From positions 42,988 through 106,987 of the forward strand of contig DASYFG010000001.1 of assembly GCA_036498565.1 (NCBI GenBank): a stretch of DNA of 64,000 nt. The letters run 5' to 3'. Each line of letters starts with the position of its first letter. The stretch's first letter is position 1. The notes under the pieces were generated by a model. The model worked only from the letters and a program-made list of their open reading frames with translations, did not search any database and had not been told where the DNA came from. Shown here piece by piece: positions 1 to 7,351 of this stretch. The position numbers were made by a program, and so were the translations under genes. The stretch comes from DASYFG01 sp036498565. Lineage in GTDB: Bacteria; Bacillota; Bacilli; Lactobacillales; Lactobacillaceae.

Positions 1-2
1 TG

Positions 3-86
3 GGACGCGCGCGCCTGCAAGAAACTATGCGCCCGTATCAACTGCAAGTCACCGTCGCTTATCAAACGAAAAAAACGACCGATTAA
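3..86 (+). CDS. C-terminal fragment of an unidentified protein (cut by window edge)
   Basis: Frame 3 is open from the window edge to a TAA at 84-86 and gives 27 residues ending VTVAYQTKKTTD. It runs directly into a terminator hairpin, as a real gene end would. The fragment is too short to name the protein. Other frames here also lack early stops, so the frame choice rests on the stop sitting at the terminator. Confidence 0.5.
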   Translation, partial: GRARLQETMRPYQLQVTVAYQTKKTTD

Positions 87-98
87 GGTCGTTTTTTT
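69..98. terminator. Bidirectional intrinsic terminator
   Basis: A 10-bp stem (71-80 with 87-96) has an A-run on one side and a T-run on the other. It sits between the converging partial gene and the nucleoside hydrolase and can serve both. Confidence 0.85.
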
Positions 99-1053
99 AT
101 TTCAAAACAGTTAACATGATGTCTTGGAAATCAGCCACAAAGCGCGGTGTATCAACTAACACAGCCGCCTTGGTTGTCGTTGGTTCGAGCAATTTTTCTT
201 TATCACCGATTGTCCGGCCGTAATCGCCGGATTCACGATCGTACGTCACGCGCATCGCCAGTGGAATAGTCGTCACGTAAGTTGGGTCAATGCCGACCGC
301 CACGGCCAAAGGATCGTGCAAGGCCGCGCCTTTTTTGTCGATGTCCAGATCAAAGTAAGCGTCGATGTAGTAATCCATCAAATCTGCGAACTTTTCAGCT
401 TTTTCCGTACCTAATGCGCGCCATTGCGCGGTTTCAGCTTTGGTCAAAAGCGTGCGCAACGTCACGTCCAAGCCAACCATCGTCAAGTTTTTTTGACGGG
501 TGAAGGCGTAGTCGGCCGCTTCGGGATCTTGGTGAATGTTGGCTTCGGTAAATGGCGTCACATTGCCAGGCACGGTCAAAGCGCCGCCCATCAACGTTGT
601 GTTCCCAATCAAAGTTGCCACGGCAGGATCTTTTTGGATCGCCGCTGCTAAGTTGGTCAACGGACCAGTTGGAATGAAAATCAAATCATCACCGTATTGG
701 TGGGCCGCTTCAATCAAGAAGTCAACTGCATGTTGGCTTTCCACCGCACGTGGCGCAGTTGGCAATGTCACGTCACCTACCCCGTTGCGGCCGTGAATGA
801 GCATTGAAATTTCCATCGTTTCAAAGCTGTCGGTTGTACTAGAATGACTTTCACCCAAGAAGACCGGTACATCGTCAGCGCCTAGCAAGTGCAATAAATT
901 CAAAGAATTTTGCGCCGCCGTGTCAACCAAAGTATTCCCGTAACTAGAAATAATCCCAATCAAATCCACCCGCGGATCAGCAACTGCCCAAGCCAAAGCC
1001 AAAGCATCATCAACACCGGTGTCTAAGTCCAAAATCATCTTGTATTTTGCCAT
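97..1053 (-). CDS. Inosine-uridine nucleoside hydrolase family protein
   Basis: This enzyme hydrolyses the N-glycosidic bond of ribonucleosides to give ribose and a free base, for cytoplasmic nucleoside salvage. The N-terminus has the calcium-binding DLDTGVDDALAL signature (residues 9-20). The middle has NVTPFTEANIHQDPEAA, the usual ribose-binding N/E/N and DPEAA block, and the C-terminal part has LHDPLAVA with the family His-Asp. At 318 aa it is a normal length. Substrate preference (purine or pyrimidine) cannot be read from sequence. There is no Shine-Dalgarno sequence before the ATG. The upstream 135 bases hold a large inverted repeat, and a strong AGGAGG lies on the far side of it, so the start or the leader is unusual. 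Confidence 0.9.
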   Translation of the reverse strand: MAKYKMILDLDTGVDDALALAWAVADPRVDLIGIISSYGNTLVDTAAQNSLNLLHLLGADDVPVFLGESHSSTTDSFETMEISMLIHGRNGVGDVTLPTAPRAVESQHAVDFLIEAAHQYGDDLIFIPTGPLTNLAAAIQKDPAVATLIGNTTLMGGALTVPGNVTPFTEANIHQDPEAADYAFTRQKNLTMVGLDVTLRTLLTKAETAQWRALGTEKAEKFADLMDYYIDAYFDLDIDKKGAALHDPLAVAVGIDPTYVTTIPLAMRVTYDRESGDYGRTIGDKEKLLEPTTTKAAVLVDTPRFVADFQDIMLTVLK

Positions 1054-1067
1054 GTGATTAAAATAGA

Positions 1068-1190
1068 GTGCGGAAGGGTGGTTTTGGCGGTTCCAAAACG
1101 GGAAGCGTCGTGTAAGTGGCTAGCGCGTGAAATCGTGCAATGATTTTGCGTGATAGTTGCTTACACATAGCTTTCCGAACCCTGCAGCAC
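1068..1190. repeat. Long imperfect inverted-repeat element in the leader of the nucleoside hydrolase
   Basis: The ends pair (GTGC...AGGGT at 1068-1079 with ACCCT...GCAC at 1179-1190), then CGGGAAGC and GTGTAAG pair with CTTACAC and GCTTTCCG further in. A nested hairpin, GTTTTGG-CGGTT-CCAAAAC, lies at 1081-1099. On the minus strand it falls between an AGGAGG (1195-1200) and the nucleoside hydrolase ATG. It could be a structured leader RNA, a stand-alone RNA, or a small miniature mobile element. I do not recognise a named riboswitch class. Confidence 0.6.
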
Positions 1191-1218
1191 GTTTCCTCCT
1201 AAAAGATAAGTTACTCCC

Positions 1219-1224
1219 ATTTTA
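1219..1224 (-). promoter_or_regulatory. Probable -10 box of the nucleoside hydrolase transcript
   Basis: On the minus strand an extended -10 (TGC then TAAAAT) precedes GGGAG and the orphan AGGAGG. No good -35 box is visible. It would give a leader of about 160 nt containing the inverted repeat. Confidence 0.4.
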
Positions 1225-1275
1225 GCACATCATTACAGCGGAATTTTTGTTAAAATAACAACAAGGACTTTTAAG

Positions 1276-2262
1276 ATGGAAAAATACGATATTGCCATTA
1301 TTGGTGGCGGCCCCGTGGGCATGTTTGCGGCTTTTTATGCGGGTTTGCGGGATACGAAAACAATTTTAATTGAGAGTTTAGCGACTTTGGGTGGACAAGT
1401 GACGGCCCTTTATCCGGACAAACGTCTGTTGGACGTCGCGGGTTTTGCGGGGGTGACGGGGCGTGAGTTGATCACGCGTTTGGATGAACAGATGCGCGTT
1501 TTCCCAGTCGAAGTCGCCCTGGAAACAACCGTTATTGACGTTGTCAAAGAAGCCGATGATTTTTTGGTCACGACAAATACCGGCCAAATACGCGCCAAAA
1601 CTGTGATTGTCGCCACCGGCAAAGGCGCGTTCAAACCACGCGCTTTAGCCGTGGAAGGCGTGGATGATTTGGTGGGTCGTGGTGTGCATTATTTTGTGGC
1701 GGACAAAGATTACTTTGTCGGGCGCGATGTGATGATTGCGGGCGGCGGCGATTCGGCAGTCGATATGGCGTTGATGCTTGATGAAGTGACGAAAAGCACG
1801 CGGATTTTGCACCGACGGGAACAATTCCGCGCCCTTGAACAAAGCGTCAAAGCTTTGCAAACGTCAGCGATTATCCAAGACACACCAAAAAAAATTACTG
1901 CCTTAACCCCACAAGCAGACGGTAAACTCCAAATCGAATTGGCGCACGTCAAAGACGCGCAGCAACAAGAACAGCTGTTAGTCGATGATTTAATCGTGAA
2001 TTACGGCTTCATTTCTGAAAATAAAACCGTCCAAAACTGGACCGTCCAACCGGCAACGGAGCGTTTTGTGTATGTGACTGACCAAACGATGGCAACTGAC
2101 ATACCGGGATTGTTTGCGATTGGGGATGCGAGTTATTATGCGGGTAAAGCGGATTTGATTGCGGTTGGTTTTGGGGAAGTGCCGACCGCTGTTAACGCGG
2201 CTATTCGATTGTTTGACCCAGATCGCGGTGGCCCCGGCCATTCAAGTTCGTTAGTGTTATGA
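1276..2262 (+). CDS. Ferredoxin/flavodoxin--NADP(+) reductase, thioredoxin-reductase-like type
   Basis: This is an FAD-dependent pyridine-nucleotide oxidoreductase of the YumC type, moving electrons between NADPH and ferredoxin or flavodoxin. It has an FAD-binding Rossmann motif at the N-terminus (GGGPVGMFAAFYAG), a second nucleotide-binding motif near residue 155 (GGGDSAVDMAL) and the C-terminal FAD block (GLFAIGDASYY). No CxxC pair is present, which separates it from thioredoxin reductase. Its 328 aa is typical. AAGGA lies about 9 bases before the ATG and an extended -10 (TGTTAAAAT) ends at 1256. The gene ends in a shared terminator. Confidence 0.9.
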   Translation: MEKYDIAIIGGGPVGMFAAFYAGLRDTKTILIESLATLGGQVTALYPDKRLLDVAGFAGVTGRELITRLDEQMRVFPVEVALETTVIDVVKEADDFLVTTNTGQIRAKTVIVATGKGAFKPRALAVEGVDDLVGRGVHYFVADKDYFVGRDVMIAGGGDSAVDMALMLDEVTKSTRILHRREQFRALEQSVKALQTSAIIQDTPKKITALTPQADGKLQIELAHVKDAQQQEQLLVDDLIVNYGFISENKTVQNWTVQPATERFVYVTDQTMATDIPGLFAIGDASYYAGKADLIAVGFGEVPTAVNAAIRLFDPDRGGPGHSSSLVL

Positions 2263-2293
2263 AAAAAGCTGTGACTTATGTCACAGCTTTTTT
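2262..2293. terminator. Bidirectional intrinsic terminator
   Basis: A 14-bp perfect stem (2262-2275 with 2280-2293) with A and T flanks lies between converging genes. Its arms overlap the 3' ends of both. Confidence 0.9.
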
Positions 2294-2712
2294 GTCATCT
2301 CAATATGAGGGGCGCCGGCGTCTAAAAACTGTTCGCCGTGCGCGTGAAAACCGAGTTTTTCATAAAATCCTTGCGCGGGAAGCTGCGCGCCTAACGTTAA
2401 CTGGGTAATCTGGTGCTCTTTGGCGAATTGTTCAATTCTTTCAAATAACAACCGGCCCAAGCCGCGCCCGCGAAAATCCCGCAAAGTCGCCACGCGTTGG
2501 ACATGCCAAATACCGGGCGTGTCTTCATGCAAACGCGCTGTGGCAATTGCCGTCTCGCCGTCATACGCCACCAAATGCCAACTTTCGACATCTAACGCAT
2601 CAAGCTCGTCACTGGCCGCAAAGCCTTGTTCATCAACGAAAACCGCAAAGCGAATCCGCAACGCAGCGGCAGTAACATCGCCTTGTCCAAATTGTGTCAA
2701 AATGTTTACCAT
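2281..2712 (-). CDS. GNAT family N-acetyltransferase (ElaA/YjcF-like)
   Basis: A 143-aa single-domain acetyltransferase. The acetyl-CoA binding motif A is seen around residues 75-95 (QRVATLRDFRGRGLGRLLFE), and the C-terminal part has LPAQGFYEKLGF, typical of the ElaA-like branch. The acceptor substrate is unknown. A TATAAT box (complement of 2719-2724) ends six bases before the ATG, so the transcript should start at or within one base of the start codon, and there is no Shine-Dalgarno sequence. It is divergent from the LTA synthase gene. Confidence 0.85.
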   Translation of the reverse strand: MVNILTQFGQGDVTAAALRIRFAVFVDEQGFAASDELDALDVESWHLVAYDGETAIATARLHEDTPGIWHVQRVATLRDFRGRGLGRLLFERIEQFAKEHQITQLTLGAQLPAQGFYEKLGFHAHGEQFLDAGAPHIEMTKKL

Positions 2713-2718
2713 GACGGT

Positions 2719-2724
2719 ATTATA
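2719..2724 (-). promoter_or_regulatory. -10 box of leaderless acetyltransferase mRNA
   Basis: Extended -10 (TGT-TATAAT) on the minus strand, with exactly six bases between the box and the ATG at 2712. Confidence 0.7.
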
Positions 2725-2765
2725 ACACGCACCGTGGCTTTAATGTCACGTCCATGAAAACTTGC

Positions 2766-2771
2766 TATAAT
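2766..2771 (+). promoter_or_regulatory. -10 box of leaderless ltaS mRNA
   Basis: TATAAT followed by GAAAAT and then the ATG at 2778. The in-frame ATG at 2754 lies upstream of this box and so cannot be the start on this transcript. Confidence 0.7.
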
Positions 2772-2777
2772 GAAAAT

Positions 2778-4946
2778 ATGAAAAATCTTGTAAACAAACT
2801 GGGGACCCCAAAAACTTGGCTAGCAACGCTGCAAACACGGCGTGGTTTTTTTTGGTGGTTAGTGATCTTATTTTGGGCAAAGACGTTGTTGGCTTATGGC
2901 GCAACGTTTGGCTGGTTACATGCAACTGATATTTGGCAAGTGATTTTAATGTTGGCCAATCCGCTTGGTTTCAGTATTTTGATGCTGAGCGTGGCGGCTT
3001 ATTTGCGGCCGTATCCGTTATATTATGGCGGCTTGCTGATTTTGGATGCTTTTGGCACGTTATTATTGTATTTAAATGTCGTTTATTATCGTGAATTTAG
3101 CGATTACATGACTGTGAATACGATGCTGGGTTACAAAACCGTGAACCAAGGGACCAAAGCGGCCGGCGCGATTTCATTTAATGGAATTGACGTGTTGTTT
3201 TGGGCGGACATTATCATTTTCTTGGTTTTGTTGTTGGCGCGCGTGATTAAGGCGCAACGTCAGCCTTTGGCGCGGATGCAACCGTTTTTCTTGACGACCA
3301 TCGGTATTTTTTTGACGGTGTTGAATTTATTTGCGGCGGATATTGATCGGCCGCAATTGTTGACGCGGCAATTTGACCGAGAATATTTGGTCAAATACTT
3401 AGGCTTAGGGCCGTTTACGGTTTATGATGCGATTACCACGCAATTGACGGCCGAAGAACGTAAAAAAGCGCAACCAAGCGAAATTGATCCCGTCAAAGCC
3501 TACGTGAAACAGCACCAAGTGCCAGCCGATGTACAAACTTTTGGTACGGCGAAGGGCAAAAACGTGATTGTGATTCATTTGGAAAGTTTCCAACAGTTTT
3601 TGATTGATCGCAAAGTCAACGGCAAAGAAATCACGCCGTTTTTGAATAGTATTTATCATAGTTCATCAACTTATGCGTTTGATAATTTCTTTAACCAAGT
3701 TGGGCAAGGGAAGACGTCTGATGCGGAAAATTTAATGGAAACCTCAACTTTCGGGACGCCACAAGGTTCGCTGTTCTCACGTCTTGGTACCGATCAAACT
3801 TTCCAAGCGATGCCGGCGATTTTGAACCAAACGGAAAATTATTCGAGTGCCGTCTTCCACGGCAATACCGCGGCTTTTTGGAACCGAAACATGGTTTACA
3901 AGCAAATGGGGTATCAAAATTTCTTCTCCGCGGATTATTTTGATGCGTCTGGTCGTAAAGCAACGGACTGGGGCTTGAAGGACAAGTTGTTGTTTGCGGA
4001 TTCGGTCCCGTATTTGGAGCAATTGCAGCAGCCGTTTTATGTGAAATATTTGACGGTGACCAACCACACGCCATACACATTGGATAAAATTGATCAAGAT
4101 CCGAACTTTACGACGATTGATACGGGCGATAAATATTTGGATAATTATGTGCTGACGGCGCATTATTTGGATCAATCAATCAAAGAATTTTTCACCTACC
4201 TGAAAAAATCCGGCGTTTATAACAAATCCATGATTGTCCTTTACGGCGATCACTACGGGATTCCAAATTCCGAAAGTAAGTATTTGGCAACGTTGCTCGG
4301 CAAAGATCCAGACACTTGGAATGCCGCCGATAACGCACAAATGCAACGCGTGCCGTTTATGATTAACATTCCGGGCCAAAACAAAGGCGGCATCCAACAC
4401 ACTTACGGCGGTGAAGTGGACGCAGCGCCAACGATCGAACATCTTTTGGGCGTGAACACTAGCAATTACTTGCAGTTCGGACAAGATCTGTTGAGCAAAA
4501 AGCGCAGTCAGGTGGTCGCTTTCCGGAATAAAGACTTTGTCACGCCGGATTACACCGTCGTGAGCGGGGATGTTTATGACAAAAATGAACAGCTCATCGC
4601 AAACCCTGACACCGCCACAACCAACAAAATCACCGCTTTACAAAACCAAGTTGACGAGCAATTAGCGATGTCTGACACGCTCAACAGCAAAAATTTGCTG
4701 CGTTTCTATACGCCAAAAAATTTCAAAGCCGTTGATAGCGCGGACTATGATTATAGCCAAGAGAGTACGTTGAAACGTTTGCAAGAACAACAAAGTAAAC
4801 TCGGCGTTAAATCAACGAGTTTGCTCTCACAAAATAACAATAAAACCACAGCAACTTTGTACAAAACTGATGCGCCTGAATGGCACGACGACTCGTCAGA
4901 TTCAACGCGCATCAAACCAACAAACCCAGACGACTGGGCCAAATAA
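2778..4946 (+). CDS. ltaS: Lipoteichoic acid synthase family sulfatase-fold protein
   Basis: A membrane phosphoglycerol transferase that builds the polyglycerol-phosphate chain of lipoteichoic acid on the outer face of the membrane, using phosphatidylglycerol. The first 200 residues hold several hydrophobic segments, followed by the extracellular alkaline-phosphatase/sulfatase domain. That domain shows NVIVIHLESFQ (metal site), VGQGKTSDAE with the catalytic Thr, and YGDHYG. The C-terminal 100 residues are polar and rich in Q, N and S. The start at 2778 (722 aa) was chosen because the -10 box ends six bases before it. The glycosyltransferase 24 bases downstream suggests joint work on an envelope polymer or its glycolipid anchor. 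Confidence 0.88.
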   Translation: MKNLVNKLGTPKTWLATLQTRRGFFWWLVILFWAKTLLAYGATFGWLHATDIWQVILMLANPLGFSILMLSVAAYLRPYPLYYGGLLILDAFGTLLLYLNVVYYREFSDYMTVNTMLGYKTVNQGTKAAGAISFNGIDVLFWADIIIFLVLLLARVIKAQRQPLARMQPFFLTTIGIFLTVLNLFAADIDRPQLLTRQFDREYLVKYLGLGPFTVYDAITTQLTAEERKKAQPSEIDPVKAYVKQHQVPADVQTFGTAKGKNVIVIHLESFQQFLIDRKVNGKEITPFLNSIYHSSSTYAFDNFFNQVGQGKTSDAENLMETSTFGTPQGSLFSRLGTDQTFQAMPAILNQTENYSSAVFHGNTAAFWNRNMVYKQMGYQNFFSADYFDASGRKATDWGLKDKLLFADSVPYLEQLQQPFYVKYLTVTNHTPYTLDKIDQDPNFTTIDTGDKYLDNYVLTAHYLDQSIKEFFTYLKKSGVYNKSMIVLYGDHYGIPNSESKYLATLLGKDPDTWNAADNAQMQRVPFMINIPGQNKGGIQHTYGGEVDAAPTIEHLLGVNTSNYLQFGQDLLSKKRSQVVAFRNKDFVTPDYTVVSGDVYDKNEQLIANPDTATTNKITALQNQVDEQLAMSDTLNSKNLLRFYTPKNFKAVDSADYDYSQESTLKRLQEQQSKLGVKSTSLLSQNNNKTTATLYKTDAPEWHDDSSDSTRIKPTNPDDWAK

Positions 4947-4954
4947 CAAGTTAG

Positions 4955-4968
4955 GAGGTCATTACCTC
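4955..4968 (+). promoter_or_regulatory. Small hairpin covering the ribosome binding site
   Basis: GAGGT-CATT-ACCTC is a perfect 5-bp stem with a 4-base loop that includes most of the AGGAGG Shine-Dalgarno of the next gene. It may damp translation or couple it to ltaS translation. Confidence 0.4.
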
Positions 4969-4970
4969 AC

Positions 4971-6059
4971 ATGACAAAAATATTAATTGTGCTGGAAAGC
5001 ATCGAATTAGGTGGCTTGAAGCGCGCCACGACGGTGGTCGGCAACGCTTTGGCAACCAGCGATGACGTGACTTATTACAGCATCTCAGACGTAATACCTT
5101 TTTATGAACTGGCCGCGCCTTTAATCACGGCCCCGCGTCCCGTGAAAATCACGCATGACGCACAGCCGTTAAGTCGTTACGCCAATCAAATGGCAGATTT
5201 GGCCGCCGCCATTAACGCCGGTGCTTTTGAAAAAGTGATTGTCACCGCTGGCGTGCTCACCAGCTTCATCCCGTTTTTGCAAGCGCACACCAAAAACGTG
5301 CACTACGTCGCCTGGATGCACAACAATGTGCAAACCTATGAAAATCAATATTACGTAGCGATGCGACAAGAGTTTGATGATGGTTTGCGCGCGGCTGATG
5401 CGATTGTTGCGTTGACGGACAGCGATAAAGCGGGATTTTTGCCTTATAATGCGAACACCGTGAAAATTTGGAATCCGTTAACGATTGAACACGACGCACA
5501 GGTGGCGGATTTGACGCGCCATGTGATTGCTTTTACCGGCCGCATTGCGATTCAACACAAAGGCATTGATTATTTAATCGAATTAGCCGCAAAATTACCA
5601 GCTGATTGGCAAATCGCGATTGCAGGCGACGCATTAGTTCCAGCCGACAAGGCAGAATTTGAACGACTGATCGCTACTTACGATGTGGCGGATAAAATTA
5701 TTTATCGCGGCGCCTTGCGTGATGACGCGCTGATTGCTCACTATCGTGCGGCGTCGATTTTTGTGATGACGAGTCGTTGGGAAGGATTGCCACTGGTTTT
5801 GGCCGAAGCGATGAGTTTTGGTCTGCCGATTGTGGCGATGTGGAACACGGGTGCGCAAGAAGTGCTGAACGACGGTGAATTTGGCGTGCTAACACCTGCC
5901 AAAGACGTTGATGCGTTATTGGCAGGTTTGCAACCGTTGCTGGAAGATGAAGCAGTGCGTCGTGATTATAGCGCACGGAGTTTGGCACGCGTGGCTGACT
6001 TTGCGATGGCGCCAATTCAGCAACAATGGCGTCAACTTTTACACAAAATTGACAACTAA
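4971..6059 (+). CDS. Glycosyltransferase, family 4 type (GT-B fold)
   Basis: A retaining nucleotide-sugar glycosyltransferase of 362 aa. The C-terminal half shows the family features: FTGRIAIQHKGIDYLIELAA, then TSRWEGLPLVLAEAMSFGLPIV with the E-x7-E pattern that binds the donor sugar nucleotide. There are no membrane segments, so it probably acts at the inner membrane face. It follows ltaS closely and is probably co-transcribed. Possible roles are glycolipid anchor synthesis or glycosylation of an envelope polymer; acceptor and sugar cannot be told from sequence. AGGAGG lies 12 bases before the ATG, rather far, with a hairpin in between. Confidence 0.8.
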   Translation: MTKILIVLESIELGGLKRATTVVGNALATSDDVTYYSISDVIPFYELAAPLITAPRPVKITHDAQPLSRYANQMADLAAAINAGAFEKVIVTAGVLTSFIPFLQAHTKNVHYVAWMHNNVQTYENQYYVAMRQEFDDGLRAADAIVALTDSDKAGFLPYNANTVKIWNPLTIEHDAQVADLTRHVIAFTGRIAIQHKGIDYLIELAAKLPADWQIAIAGDALVPADKAEFERLIATYDVADKIIYRGALRDDALIAHYRAASIFVMTSRWEGLPLVLAEAMSFGLPIVAMWNTGAQEVLNDGEFGVLTPAKDVDALLAGLQPLLEDEAVRRDYSARSLARVADFAMAPIQQQWRQLLHKIDN

Positions 6060-6076
6060 GTTGACAAGGCTATAAT
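6049..6076 (+). promoter_or_regulatory. Promoter of the MerR-type regulator
   Basis: TTGACA (6049-6054), a 16-bp spacer, TATAAT (6071-6076). It lies inside the 3' end of the glycosyltransferase gene. A second TTGACA at 6061 is too close to the -10 to be used. Confidence 0.75.
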
Positions 6077-6098
6077 AGTTGTTAAGAGGTATTGTGTG

Positions 6099-6590
6099 AT
6101 GACAGAGAATGCGGCAAAATTTAAACCGGTTATGCCATTAGGTATGTCGGCCTTGAAAAAAATGTCGATTGAAAAGCTAGAAATTCGTATTGGCGAACTA
6201 GCGCGAATGGTTGGGGTTTCGGCGCGGCAATTGCGCTATTGGGAACAACAAGGCTATTTGGAAAGCTTGAACCGCGAAGATGAGCAAAAAACACGGATGT
6301 ACGGCTTTGGGGCCTACATTACCGCTAGCGGCATCAAGGCTTTGATGGACGATGGGTATACGTTGCATCAAGCCGTTGATTACATGAACGATCACAAAGC
6401 TGAAGCTAAAATCATTCACGACATTATGCAAAATGCCGTGATTGGTTTGGGCGAAATTGATGGTGAACGTGTGTTGAACATGGGATATTTTGATGACGCG
6501 CACACGCAGTATTTGATTGCGCGTGGAAGCGCGGATGGCCCGCGTTTTTCCGTGATTGATGTGGCAGACGTAGAAAAAGACGTTGACTAG
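6099..6590 (+). CDS. MerR family transcriptional regulator
   Basis: A DNA-binding regulator. Residues 28-75 form the MerR winged helix (RIGELARMVGVSARQLRYWEQQGYL). The C-terminal half is short and lacks a recognisable metal or drug-binding domain. The HTH is close to those of GlnR/TnrA, but the protein is longer at its N-terminus and the rest does not clearly match, so no target is assigned. ATG at 6099 is preferred over the in-frame GTG at 6096 because AGAGGT (6085-6090) is then 8 bases away. The stop codon lies in the loop of the terminator. Confidence 0.8.
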   Translation: MTENAAKFKPVMPLGMSALKKMSIEKLEIRIGELARMVGVSARQLRYWEQQGYLESLNREDEQKTRMYGFGAYITASGIKALMDDGYTLHQAVDYMNDHKAEAKIIHDIMQNAVIGLGEIDGERVLNMGYFDDAHTQYLIARGSADGPRFSVIDVADVEKDVD

Positions 6591-6606
6591 TTGTCAACGT
6601 CTTTTT
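6574..6606. terminator. Bidirectional intrinsic terminator
   Basis: Stem 6574-6587 with 6593-6606, 14 bp, A and T flanks, between the converging merR-type gene and thiT. Confidence 0.9.
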
Positions 6607-6607
6607 G

Positions 6608-7171
6608 TTAGGCTTTGAAAAGTTTAGGTTGGCTGTAAACCAAGATGGCAATCACAACGGCGGTAATCACCAAGTTCGGTAACATGTATGAACCGTTGTA
6701 AATCAATGAATAAAGCCAAGCGGGTTGGCCTTTGGGCGCTGAATCGCCGTAAAAGGCCCAACCGGCGATAAAGTGAAAGACAAAACGGGCAAAGTTGCCG
6801 ATAACCGCGCCAATCACGCCGGCCCAAACTGCTGCACTGCGGTTATCACGGCGCAAAGCATATTGCAAACTAGCAGCGGTCAAACCCGCCAAACCTAATC
6901 CCGTAAAGGCCAACAGGTAATCAAAAGCGAATTGCACAGCGTTCATAAAGTAAGGCGCTTGCACAAATGAAATGATGCCCATCAACAAACCGGCAATCAA
7001 ACCAGCCACCAAACCGCGGCGCAAAGCCAAAAAAACAATTGGCAAAGCGACCAAAGTCACACTACCACCAGCCGGCATGTTCCAAACGGACACCCAGTTC
7101 AAAACCGCGGCCAACGCCGTGAAAATAGCCACTTCCGCAATAAAAGCCGCATTAAATTTTGTTTGTTTCAT
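6608..7171 (-). CDS. thiT: Thiamine ECF transporter S component ThiT
   Basis: The membrane substrate-binding subunit that captures thiamine for an energy-coupling-factor transporter, using a shared EcfA-EcfA'-EcfT module; one such module lies at 50949-53445. The 187-aa protein is six hydrophobic helices. It carries the ThiT features NMPAGGSVTL near residue 33 and the late WAFYGD...QPAWLYSLIYNGSYMLPN segment, whose Tyr, Trp and Asn contribute to thiamine binding in known structures. GAGGAG sits 6 bases before the ATG. A TPP riboswitch in the leader confirms the substrate. Confidence 0.92.
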   Translation of the reverse strand: MKQTKFNAAFIAEVAIFTALAAVLNWVSVWNMPAGGSVTLVALPIVFLALRRGLVAGLIAGLLMGIISFVQAPYFMNAVQFAFDYLLAFTGLGLAGLTAASLQYALRRDNRSAAVWAGVIGAVIGNFARFVFHFIAGWAFYGDSAPKGQPAWLYSLIYNGSYMLPNLVITAVVIAILVYSQPKLFKA

Positions 7172-7191
7172 CAAAATCTCCTCAAGGGGAC

Positions 7192-7287
7192 AAAAAAGCG
7201 CCGAGATGAACTCGGCGCTACGCGCTCACAGCCTGCATTACCACGCTGCTTTTGGGTATCATCTCAGCCGAATTCGGCACCCCATTT
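7192..7287 (-). promoter_or_regulatory. TPP riboswitch with attenuator terminator
   Basis: On the minus strand the leader reads GGGGTGCC...GGCTGAGATGATACCC (7287-7255), the conserved THI box, then a second arm with a GGTAATGCAGGC-like segment. It ends in a terminator stem (complement of 7192-7219) followed by six T. TPP binding should terminate transcription ahead of thiT. A TGTTATACT extended -10 lies just upstream near 7300-7310. Confidence 0.92.
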
Positions 7288-7339
7288 TCTTAATATACAG
7301 TCAGTATAACAAACTTTCGCCAAAGAGAAAATAGTTTGT

Positions 7340-7345
7340 TAAACT
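7340..7345 (+). promoter_or_regulatory. -10 box of leaderless pseudouridine synthase mRNA
   Basis: TGT-TAAACT followed by six bases and the ATG at 7352. No Shine-Dalgarno sequence. Confidence 0.6.
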
Positions 7346-7351
7346 AAAATC

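Noticed and set aside
1161..1190. 9-codon GTG frame behind AGGAGG in the nucleoside hydrolase leader (minus strand)
   Set aside because: Has a good site but lies inside the inverted repeat and may be a by-product of it; mentioned under the element, not called as a gene.
2754..2777. Upstream ATG for ltaS
   Set aside because: It precedes the -10 box and so is not on the main transcript; the ATG at 2778 is six bases after the box.
6061..6076. Second TTGACA as -35 of the merR-type promoter
   Set aside because: Only four bases separate it from the TATAAT, too close to work; the TTGACA at 6049 has a 16-bp spacer.
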